Below, one piece after another: positions 56,212 to 64,000 of a DNA stretch of 64,000 bases. The position numbers were made by a program, and so were the translations under genes. The notes beneath the pieces were generated by a model that searched no databases, had not been told where the DNA came from, and saw only the letters and a program-made list of their open reading frames with translations. Within the stretch, counting starts at the first letter, position 1, and every line of letters starts with the position of its first letter. The stretch is from assembly GCF_018398875.1 (NCBI RefSeq), contig NZ_JAGWDK010000002.1, forward strand, positions 400,401-464,400, read 5' to 3'. Source of the stretch: Bradyrhizobium sp. sGM-13 (GTDB taxonomy: Bacteria; Pseudomonadota; Alphaproteobacteria; Rhizobiales; Xanthobacteraceae).

Positions 56212-56230
56212 TGTAGCGCTACGCGCTACA
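56212..56230. promoter_or_regulatory. Palindromic operator before the HTH-nuclease-like gene
   Basis: TGTAGCGC-TAC-GCGCTACA has perfect 8-bp arms with a 3-base spacer. It lies 62 bases upstream of a gene whose N-terminus is a HigA-like HTH. HigA antitoxins bind similar palindromes in their own promoters, so autoregulation is likely (inference). Confidence 0.6.
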
Positions 56231-56292
56231 TTCCGCCCAATTGAGCGGCGTCGCTGCCGCCAGTTCCTGGGAACCCACCATGTCTGAATCGA

Positions 56293-59200
56293 ATGGAGTT
56301 CCGCACCCCAACTCGCATCAAAACTGAGGTTATTCCGCCCGGAATGTCGGTCACGAAGGCCGCCCAGATCATGGGTGTAGGGCGTCCGGCTTTATCGAAC
56401 CTGCTCAACGGCAACGCCGCGCTGTCCGCTGACATGGCAGCGCGGCTGGAGAAAGCATTCAAGAAATTCACCCGCAAAGAGCTTCTCGACATGCAGGCGG
56501 AATACGATGCCGCGCAGGCCAAGCAAAAGGATGCGCCGGCCGATGCCATCGCTTATGTGCCGCCGTTCCTGACGATCAAAGCCAACAACATTGAGGGCTG
56601 GGTTTCCCACAACATCCCCGCACGCAGCCGTCTCGCGGTTTTCTTGCGTACGCTGGTCCATTCCACCGGCAGGGGGATTACCAAGGTCGATTTCCCGGGC
56701 AATGACGACGCGCAACGGCCCGGCTGGGACGGTTTTGTGGAGGCGGGTGAGGGAACGCCATGGGTGCCCGCCGGGCGCTCAGGCTGGGAATTCGGCGTGA
56801 ACGAAGATCCCAAGACGAAGGCCGAGGGCGATTTCGAGAAAAGCGTTAAGGCGCACGGCAAAAAAAAGCGGGCCGAGACGACGTTCGTGTTCGTCACACC
56901 GCGGCGCTGGCTCGGCAAGGCTACATGGGTATCGGCCAAGCAGGCAAAGAAGCTCTGGAAGGATGTTCGCGCGTACGATGCGAGCGATCTTGAGCAATGG
57001 CTCGAACAATCACTGTCCGGTCAGGCATGGTTTGCCAACGAAACGGAGATTCCAGCGCAGCATGTGCGCTCGCTCGATAAATGTTGGGCAGATTGGGCCG
57101 ATGTCTCCAAGCCGCCGCTGACGGGTGCATTATTCGCGCCCGCCATCGAAGCGGCCAAGCGGGTCATGCTCGCACGTTTGTCCAAGCCATCCGAAGCCCC
57201 AATCATGATCGCGGCGGATTCGACCGAGGAAGCGCTCGCTTTCCTCGCGCAACTGCTCGGCGAACGCGGTGGCGAGGAACTGATATCGTACCGCGACCGC
57301 GTGCTGGTCTTCGACAAGGCCGGCGTCCTGCCGCGCCTGGCTGCGGGCGCGCAGAGCTTCATTCCGGTGGTATTTACGCGGGAGGTCGAGCGCGAACTCG
57401 GGCCTTATGCAACGTCGATGCATTCCATCGTCGTCTACCCGCGCAACGCCACGACCAAAGAACCAGACATCGTCTTGGAGCCCGTCAACTATGAGGCTTT
57501 CGACAAGGCCCTCGCAGAGATGGGCAAGGACCGCGACGACATTGCGCGCTTGTCGACCGCCACCGGCCGCTCCCTTACCGTGCTGCGACGCCAGCTTTCC
57601 ACGGTGCCGGCGGTGCGCACGCCTGCATGGGCAGACAATCATGAGACAGCGGCAAGCCTCGTGCCGTTCTTGTTCGTTGGCGCCTGGAACAGCAAGAATG
57701 AAACCGACAAATTAGGGCTTTCGCTGCTGTCGAGGGGGCATACTTACGACGAACTGGAGAAAGAATGCCAAAGATTGGCGCAGTTGAATGACGCGCCGAT
57801 CTGGTCAATCGGCAATTTCAGGGGCGTGATCTCGAAAATCGATTTGCTCTATGCCATCGCAGGCGAGATCACCACCGATGACTTGAATCGCTATTTCTCG
57901 ATGGCACGCATGGTCCTGGGTGAAGATGACCCTGCGCTCGACCTGGACGAAGATCAGCGCTGGGCTGCGGCGATCCACGGCAAGACGCGAGAATTTTCAT
58001 CGGCTTTCCGTGAAGGCATTTCAGAGACGTTGGTGCTTCTCACGGTGCACGGCAAGCATTCGTTCGCTGGCCGCCTTGGCATTGATACCGAGATTGAGGC
58101 GATCCGCGTCGTACGCGATCTGTTGCCGACCCCGTTAACCACACGCATTCTGGAGGCCAACGACCGCGATCTTCCGACCTATGCGGAAGCGGCCTCCGAT
58201 GAGTTCCTCTCGATCCTAGAAAGGGACCTCAAGTCCAACGAACCGGCGGTGCTTGGTCTCTTACGTCCGATGGACAGCAGCGTCTTCGGGCGTCATCCGA
58301 GCCGCACCGGCCTATTGGGCTTTGGAAGGGCTTTCATGGAGCCGTGCAACGCTGCCGCGGGCGGCTTTCATTTTGGCCCAGCTTGCCCAAGTTGAGATCA
58401 ACGACAACTGGGTCAACAAACCGACGAATTCCTTGGAGTCCATCTTTCGCGCATGGATGCCGCAGACAGCGGCCAATCACCAGCAGCGCGTGGACCTCAT
58501 GAAAAGTCTGGCCAAGAAATTTCCTGATGTTGCATGGAAGATTTGCGTCGCTCAATTCGGCGTACATCACCAGATAGGGCATTACAGTCACAAGCCACGC
58601 TGGCGCCCCGACGGGTACGGATTCGGTGAAGCGCTCCCGACATGGGAGCCGATCATCAAGTTCATGCGCGAGATGCTTGAGATGGCACTGACGTGGAAAG
58701 ACTATTCCCTCGATATGCTGTGCGATCTCGTGGAGCGGCTTCACGACCTTACCGATGAAGATCAGGCTCGCGTTTGGACGCTGATCGAGGTTTGGGCGAA
58801 GGGCAAGGCTACGGACGCAGAAAAAGCGGCAATGCGCGAGAAGATCCGTGTCACGACACTATCGCGCAGGGCGGCGGTACGCACGAAGGCGAAGAAGGAA
58901 GCGACGGGACTAGCCGCCGCAGGCAAGGCCGCCTATGCGGCGCTGGAGCCGAGTGATCTTCTGAACAAGCACCTTTGGCTATTCCGCGATGGCTGGGTCG
59001 AAGAATCCGCCGAAGAGATCGAGGACATTGATAAGATCGATTTCAACAAGCGCGAGGAGCGCATCAAGGAACAAAGAGTTGAGGCATTGCGTGAAATTTT
59101 GCGCAACGCGGCCTCGCTGGGATCGTGGAGCTTTCAGAGCGTGGAAAGGCATCTTGGGTGATCGGAGCGCTTGCGGCAAGTAAAGTCCTCAGCGAACAGG

Positions 59201-60410
59201 AACTCATAGAGTTGCTTCGGCTTGCACTCAACCCCATCCTCGCCGGCAAAGAGGCCGTTCATTCGTACAAGGATCTCATCGCAGGTGCCGTGCGGGTACT
59301 GCGGGACACGAGCAAGTGCGAACGGGTGCTTAAAGGCGTCACGGCGGGCCTGTCGGATGAGGCCACCGCGCGATTGCTTGTTCTTGCATCATTCGGCAAA
59401 AACACGTGGAATCTGGTGGACACGCTGAGCGAGCCAGCGCAGGCCAAATACTGGAACGAGGTTGCGCCGGAATGGATTCGCGATTCCGATAGCGAAAACA
59501 ATGAAGCTGTTGAGCGCCTATTAAAGGCCGATCGCCCCCGGGCCGCCTTCTCCTGCATCCGGTACGAGCCACAGAAACTCGATGCGCAGGTCCTTTATCG
59601 TTTGCTGCTCGCCATGGCGCAGGGCGGCGGCGAGCCGCCCGGGCATTACATGCTGGAACACTACCATGTCGAAGCGGCCTTCAAGAGCCTGAACGGCAGC
59701 GCGGCACTGACTCTCGATCAAAAGGCGCGGTTAGAGTTCGCCTACATCGATACATTGGCCGGCGTTGGGAGCGAAGGAAAGATGCGTATGGCATCCCGAA
59801 TCTGGAACGGTATATCGAAGCGCACCCCGAACAATTCGCTCAAGCGATCGCGTGGACTTACAAGCGCAACGACGGGGCTACCGATCCCCCCGAATTGCAG
59901 GTTTCGCCCGACCATGTGAAATCGATGGCCGAACGCAGCTACAAACTTTTGGACGCAGTGCACCGCCTTCCCGGGCACGATGAGCTTGGCGAACTGAAAG
60001 CAGAATACCTGGCGAAGTGGGTTGCGACTGTTCGCCGCCTCTGTGCAGAGCTGGGGCGCGCCAAGGTCGGCGATACCTCTATCGGCCGACTCTTGTCCGC
60101 CGCCCCCATCGGCAAGGACGGTGTGTGGCCATGCGAGCCAGCCCGCGATGTCATGGAGGATGTCCGATCCGAAGAGATAATCCATGGCGCTCATACCGGC
60201 GTGTATAATTTACCCGGTGTTCATTGGCGCGGCGAAGGCGGCGATCAGGAGCGCGATTTGGCAGAGAAGTATCGCAAATGGGGCGAGGCGCTCCAAGTTT
60301 CGCATCCCTTTGTGTCCTCAAAGCTCCTGATGGGGCTGGCTGCGACCTACGATCACGAAGCAAGCCGTGAGGACATGGCTGCTGGGATTAGGCGTCGCAT
60401 GCGCCAATGA
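56293..60410 (+). pseudogene. Giant HigA-like HTH plus nuclease-like protein, broken by three frameshifts
   Basis: Four overlapping frames rebuild one protein of about 1,370 residues. Residues 15-60 are a HigA/XRE-type HTH (VTKAAQIMGVGRPALSNLLN). Residues about 95-240 look like a restriction-endonuclease-fold domain (GWDGFVE at 144-150, SGWEFGVN at 163-170, K174/K176, then TFVFVTPRRW and DASDLEQWLEQ). The following region resembles a NTPase module whose P-loop is lost (PIMIAADSTEEAL). Long helical repeats and a conserved C-terminus (GVYNLPGVHWRGEGGDQER) follow. Breaks lie near 58314-58319 (GLL to ALEGLSW), 59119-59122 and 59771-59785. I recall uncharacterised proteins of this layout in proteobacterial islands; the function is unknown and a defence role is inference. 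A fourth lesion at the 5' end is possible, since ATG 56280 is out of frame. Confidence 0.75.
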
Positions 60411-60583
60411 CTTGGAGGGTTTCCGTGGATCGATGCAGGTGGAAAAAATGGAGATAGGCGACGATCCCAACTGGGGTGCTACTTTGCATGGGGTTGTTTT
60501 TCGATATTTTAGTTGGATCAGACGGGCAAGGTTATCAAAAGCATCATGTTGCATTGAACCGGCGTTGCGGGTAAGCAATTGAG
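60411..60583. other. Short gap without a gene
   Basis: From the end of the giant pseudogene to the second dusA fragment nothing is recognisable. The sequence is richer in A and T than the flanking genes. Confidence 0.4.
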
Positions 60584-60712
60584 ATGGAATGGAAATTTTC
60601 CGTCGCGCCCATGATGGATTGGACCGGGACATCTCAAAAAGCGAAGCGCGATCAGCACTTAAGCACGGTCGTTGCCTGCCATGCTGTACCAAATGCTGTA
60701 CCGTCCGACTGA
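60584..60712 (+). pseudogene. dusA: dusA 5' fragment 2 (attachment-site remnant)
   Basis: A 42-codon frame starts MEWKFSVAPMMDWTGTS, again the DusA N-terminus, then diverges from the enzyme and ends at TGA 60710-60712. The 21-bp match with fragment 1 is at 60606-60626. Tandem ATGCTGTACC repeats lie 55 bases downstream of the core, the expected place for integrase arm-binding sites. Whatever element used this site probably extended to the right. Confidence 0.78.
60681..60702 (+). repeat. Tandem ATGCTGTACC repeats (possible integrase arm sites)
   Basis: ATGCTGTACC occurs at 60681-60690 and 60693-60702, spaced by two bases. Short direct repeats close to an attachment core are typical arm-type binding sites of tyrosine integrases. 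No integrase gene is found nearby. Confidence 0.45.
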
Positions 60713-61230
60713 CGATTTCTCTTTAGCGAACAAAATTCTGCGTCAGCCGGCGTAGACGGCCACAGAGAGTAGTAGGCTGTCCGGAATCTGAGCGGTCGAT
60801 CTCGCCCTGAACCTCACGATAAAGCTTGGAGGAGTGTTGGCGTGGGTTGGTACCGCTCCCTCGACTCGAACCCCAATACTGTGACGAGACCGAGCGTCGC
60901 GCGAATCTCGCTTGCGCTTAGCGTGCGCCAACCGAGCAACGCTTGAGTGGAACGCGACTAGAGGGCGACGTGCATGATGTGTGCACCGAGAGATCCAATA
61001 AAACTCGAGCAACATCCGGCATGCGGAGGCCGAACTGAGCATGCTGCGCTGTCACTGGAGGGTTGATGTTTCGGGAGGGGGAGCGCCTGAGCGACGGCCC
61101 GTGCTTGCTGAAATGGAAGCGAAGGCGTCAAGGTGGCCGGCGCGATGTACAATTTGGAGACGGATGCGGTGGAACTCGGCTCCGAAAGCGGGCCAAATGG
61201 AAAACCCGTCGGAGCATGTTCGATTACTTC
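60713..61230. other. Intergenic scar region
   Basis: About 520 bases after the second dusA fragment with no recognised gene. It contains the third copy of the dispersed repeat (60970-60995). Open frames here on both strands have no family resemblance. Confidence 0.5.
60970..60995 (+). repeat. Dispersed repeat, copy 3 (GTGCAT-N5-GTGCAC)
   Basis: GTGCATGATGTGTGCACC followed by GAGAGATC. It differs from the copies at 2899 and 55316 by few bases, the most notable being C to T in the first GTGCAC. It lies 345 bases past the second dusA core. Confidence 0.55.
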
Positions 61231-62244
61231 TCATGCCGTTAATGCCGCTCGTGCAACGATTGGCGCCGTCTCGACAGGCGCGGCACCATCGAGAAAGGCT
61301 TTCACGGTGGTGCGAGCGCGCAAATCGATTTCGGAAAGCGTTGGTATGTCGCCGAGCTGAAGCACGGCCTCCAGATGGACGTTTCCGTGGAGCATCCCAA
61401 GGAACTGGCGGGCGCCGGCTTCGCAATCCGCAAGATCGATTTCGCCGGCCTGCTTCGCTTTTGCCAGAATTTTCGTAAGGACTGCGATGGCCGGCGTAGG
61501 GCCATGTTGCGCGTAGGCCCGCGTCGCATCGGGGTAGCGGTCCGCTTCGAGGATGGCTGTGTAGCAAACTTCCAGCAACGACGGCGTCATCATCGTCTCG
61601 AGAAGATTGCGTCCAATGATGATGAGCAGTTCCCTGAGTGGCAAAGAAAGTTGGTCGGCACCGACACTCAGTGCGTTGGACGAGTAATGGCTGACGACTT
61701 TGGTGAACTGGTCGACGAGAAGTTGCTGCACGTTCTCGCGCCGCGTTGATCTTTCGCGGAGTAGCTGCCGGTAGAGACCGTGCGGCGTCCATGTCCAGCT
61801 CGGTCGGCCCAGCAAGAACGCCGAGAGAACCGCGCAGTTAGACCAACCGCGAAGCTGGCTCGCTTTCCCCGGAACCGCTTCGCGGACGCGAAGAATATCG
61901 CCCGTCGCACCCCACCGGAGAAATCTGACGGCATCAGCCGGCGGCAGGATGGTCACCATCATTCGCGTCCACCACGGCTCCACAAGCAGCCAGCTCCCCG
62001 TGCTGATGGGTCGCATGGCAAAGACATGCTTATGCCTGTGATGGACGAAGCGATGCCACCATTGCCGTCGAAGGCCGGGCACGAAACAGACGATCCAGTC
62101 GGCGGGGTCGACTGTCACCAGGGATCCATTCTCGTCGATGCTGTTCGCCAGGTCCGCCGGGACGTCGCCGGCGACATTCAGTCTTGAAGGTTTCTCTCTC
62201 GGGCCAGACCGTCTTAACTGGGCAATATCATTAGCTGCGCTCAT
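61231..62244 (-). CDS. Chimera of a conserved hypothetical domain and a TetR C-terminal domain
   Basis: The ATG at 62244 overlaps the upstream TetR stop (ATGA) and gives 337 residues. About residues 25-165 match a small uncharacterised protein type (WIVCFVPGLRRQWWHRF, LVEPWWTRMMVTILPP, GWSNCAVLSAFLLGRPSW) that I recall as a stand-alone protein in rhizobia. Residues about 175-330 are the ligand and dimer domain of AefR-like TetR regulators (LEADRYPDATRAY, AGARQFLGMLHG). The TetR DNA-binding HTH is missing. It may have arisen by deletion between two genes; whether it still senses ligands or is a decaying product is unknown. Confidence 0.7.
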   Translation of the reverse strand: MSAANDIAQLRRSGPREKPSRLNVAGDVPADLANSIDENGSLVTVDPADWIVCFVPGLRRQWWHRFVHHRHKHVFAMRPISTGSWLLVEPWWTRMMVTILPPADAVRFLRWGATGDILRVREAVPGKASQLRGWSNCAVLSAFLLGRPSWTWTPHGLYRQLLRERSTRRENVQQLLVDQFTKVVSHYSSNALSVGADQLSLPLRELLIIIGRNLLETMMTPSLLEVCYTAILEADRYPDATRAYAQHGPTPAIAVLTKILAKAKQAGEIDLADCEAGARQFLGMLHGNVHLEAVLQLGDIPTLSEIDLRARTTVKAFLDGAAPVETAPIVARAALTA

Positions 62245-64000
62245 CGCTTCATGCTCGCACATCCATGAATGAAACTTTCGACCCTGGCTCTGACGCGGTC
62301 GGCGGCTGCGCCCTCCTGGCCTATTGCAGGAGTCAGCATCAGTGCCTGGTAGAGCGGTTCCCTCAGCAGTCCCAGCAATTGCTCAGCGTATAGCTGAGCG
62401 TCCGATATCGACAGGATCCCCCGCTCATTTGCTGCGGACAGAAACTCCCGCAGCTTGAATGTGACAATCGCTTGCCCCGCTTCGTGCACCCGCTTCTTGA
62501 GCGCAGGATTGCGTGCACCCTCGGTCATCATCATCCGAATGAACCCGACCAGGGTGGTCGAGTATTCCTTCCAGGCAACGCGTCCGAACGCGATGAGTGT
62601 TTCGCGTGCATCGTCTACGGTGCCGGGGCGCGCTCTCCTCACCAATGGCTGCGATATGAGGGAGGCTTTGTGTTCGGCGATCGCGACGATGAGATCGTCG
62701 ACGCTCTCGAATGCCGATAAAATGTCTTCCTTCGAGTATCCGCTTCGATCCAAGATACTATCGAGGTCAGCGGGCGCGCCGCTCGAATTGGCGAGAGCCT
62801 CGCTGAACGCCAGCACGATCTCGGCGCGAGGGTCTGGCTTCGATACGGCATTGTCTTGTCGGGAAGGTTTCGGCGCGGGATGTGTCATGTATGGCTCCTC
62901 GGTCCGGGCTGACTGCGCCACGCGTATCTTCGCGTGCAGGGCGAACGCGATCTTGATGGTTACCAGCATGGGTGCAGCGACGACGAAAAGAAGGGCGACG
63001 GCAGCGAACGCGGTATCGAAAGCGATCACCGTGGATTGACCGGTGAGGGCTCGATCCAACAGACCCATCGCAGTCCGGCCGGCGGCCACGCTGTCCATCC
63101 CTCGTGACGCGAGCATGGCACTCATCGTCGCCAGCCGCTCGCTGACCGCGGGAAGGCCTGCGGTAACACTGGCGCCGAGCACCGTGGCATTGGCGGTGAC
63201 ATTGTGGTCGATCATGGTCTGGAGCCCGGCTACCCCCATGAGGCCACCGAGCTGGCGACCCGCATTGAAGAGGCCGATGCCGGATGCGCGGTTGCGGTTG
63301 TTGAGCTCGCTGAAGGCGATGAGAGTGATCGACAGGAAGAGGAAGCCAAGTCCAAATCCGCGTAGCAGGATGGCGGCCATCATGTCGTCGGCGCCACTTT
63401 CGCTGGTCGAGCCGGACAGCATCCACATCGCGGCCATGATCATCAGGATTCCGAACGGCACCGTGGCGATAGGGGGAGCGCCTCTGACCTGCATGAGAAA
63501 GGCAGCAATGAGGAGCGCGCCGACGAAAACCGCGCCGCTCGGCAACAGGAGCTGGCCGGCGTCGGTAGGCGTGAACGCGAGTACGGACACGGCAAATGAC
63601 GGGATCAGATACGCGCTGCCGAACAAGGCGGCACCGGCGACGAAGCTGACGATGAAGGCGAAGGAAAAATCGCTCGACCGGAACAAGGTGAAATCCAGCA
63701 GGCCTTGGCTTTTGGCCATTACCTGTTGGCCGAGAAACGCCAGCAAAGCGGCTGCGCCGATCACGGTCAGCCACACGATGCGAGGCTCCTCGAACCAGCG
63801 CCATCGACTACCCTGATTGAGAACATAGGTGAGGCAGAGAAAGGTGACTGATATCAGCAGGAAGCCAGCCCAGTCGAACGGAAGGCGCGCAGCCGTAACG
63901 CCTCTCGGGCCCTTCGCGATCAACAGAAGTCCGATGGCGGCGAGGGCCACCGGAACAACGCCGAAGAAAATCCATGCCCACGACTGGCTGTCGATCAACC
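62241..64000 (-). CDS. MFS exporter (DHA2/EmrB type) fused to a TetR regulator, 5' end outside the window
   Basis: The visible 586 codons begin inside a major facilitator of the 14-helix EmrB/QacA group: at least eight helices are seen, with FDWAGFLLISVTFLCLTYVL early and FNAGRQLGGLMGVAGLQTMI as the conserved late region. The chain runs without a stop into a TetR-type domain (about residues 390-585 of the visible part; HTH region SILDRSGYSKEDILSAFESV). At the junction lies an internal ATG (62888) with GAGGAG six bases upstream, so the regulator could also be made alone. The pair would be a drug or solute exporter joined to its own repressor. The N-terminus is cut by the window edge. Confidence 0.8.
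   Translation of the reverse strand, partial: LIDSQSWAWIFFGVVPVALAAIGLLLIAKGPRGVTAARLPFDWAGFLLISVTFLCLTYVLNQGSRWRWFEEPRIVWLTVIGAAALLAFLGQQVMAKSQGLLDFTLFRSSDFSFAFIVSFVAGAALFGSAYLIPSFAVSVLAFTPTDAGQLLLPSGAVFVGALLIAAFLMQVRGAPPIATVPFGILMIMAAMWMLSGSTSESGADDMMAAILLRGFGLGFLFLSITLIAFSELNNRNRASGIGLFNAGRQLGGLMGVAGLQTMIDHNVTANATVLGASVTAGLPAVSERLATMSAMLASRGMDSVAAGRTAMGLLDRALTGQSTVIAFDTAFAAVALLFVVAAPMLVTIKIAFALHAKIRVAQSARTEEPYMTHPAPKPSRQDNAVSKPDPRAEIVLAFSEALANSSGAPADLDSILDRSGYSKEDILSAFESVDDLIVAIAEHKASLISQPLVRRARPGTVDDARETLIAFGRVAWKEYSTTLVGFIRMMMTEGARNPALKKRVHEAGQAIVTFKLREFLSAANERGILSISDAQLYAEQLLGLLREPLYQALMLTPAIGQEGAAADRVRARVESFIHGCASMKR

Larger units (their letters stand above)
55260..60626. mobile_element. 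Putative remnant integrative island between dusA-type attachment repeats
   Basis: Two direct 21-bp repeats, CGCCCATGATGGATTGGACC plus G (55260-55280 and 60606-60626), bound this 5.4-kb segment. Both lie in truncated dusA 5' ends. Inside are a phosphodiesterase, a degenerate short frame and the giant HTH-nuclease-like pseudogene. No integrase is present, so mobility has been lost, or the two repeats come from separate insertions. Confidence 0.5.

Noticed and set aside
61052..61792. 246-codon minus-strand frame within the TetR chimera
   Set aside because: Out-of-frame shadow, extremely Arg/Ser/Pro-rich; the true gene is the overlapping frame with the TetR domain.

Overview
The window is GC-rich DNA with long gap-free operons, ATGA-type gene overlaps, many paralogous ABC transporters and twin-arginine binding proteins. 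This is the style of an alphaproteobacterium of the Rhizobiales, most probably Bradyrhizobium or a close relative (inference from codon and gene style; no rRNA or housekeeping gene is present to prove it). I see no tRNA, rRNA, CRISPR array or intact transposase.

About 50 kb (4.0-53.3 kb) is one continuous catabolic and uptake region for cyclic amides, ureides and N-heterocycles. Block 1 (4.0-13.3 kb): a LysR regulator, an N-carbamoyl-D-amino-acid hydrolase, a polar-amino-acid-type ABC transporter with two binding proteins, a cyclic-imidase-like polysaccharide deacetylase homologue, a frameshifted peptide-type binding protein and two amidohydrolases. Block 2 (13.4-19.0 kb): a sigma-54 promoter and a complete dipeptide-type ABC transporter. 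Block 3 (19.1-22.4 kb): a second carbamoylase, a hydantoin racemase and a D-hydantoinase, i.e. the full hydantoin-to-D-amino-acid set. Block 4 (22.5-25.6 kb): NAD-epimerase, SDR dehydrogenase and FAD oxidoreductase. Block 5 (25.7-30.9 kb): a sigma-54 promoter and another dipeptide-type ABC transporter with a fused double ATPase. Block 6 (31.1-42.5 kb): a MarR regulator, a sigma-54 promoter overlapping a palindromic operator, an amidohydrolase, a three-gene molybdenum hydroxylase whose iron-sulfur subunit is fused to a CoxG domain, a branched-chain-type ABC transporter and a Rieske protein. Block 7 (42.6-53.3 kb): a formamidase-like hydrolase, a polyamine-type ABC transporter, a second molybdenum hydroxylase and an amidase.

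The likely logic is import by several transporters, ring hydroxylation by the two molybdenum hydroxylases, ring opening by hydantoinase, imidase and amidohydrolases, and release of ammonia by carbamoylases, amidase and formamidase. Three good -24/-12 promoters (one weaker fourth) suggest RpoN control, as expected for nitrogen scavenging. The actual substrates cannot be read from the sequence.

The right end (53.1-64 kb) is accessory. A LysR gene runs antisense into the amidase, and a truncated ABC ATPase marks a broken operon. Two fragments of the 5' end of dusA share a 21-bp direct repeat 5.3 kb apart and look like old attachment sites. Between them lie a phosphodiesterase and a giant HTH-plus-nuclease-like gene preceded by its own palindromic operator but broken by three frameshifts; this decayed gene is the best candidate here for a poorly described, possibly defensive, system. 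The window ends in two TetR chimeras: a protein with a TetR ligand domain but no TetR HTH, and an MFS exporter fused in frame to a TetR regulator.
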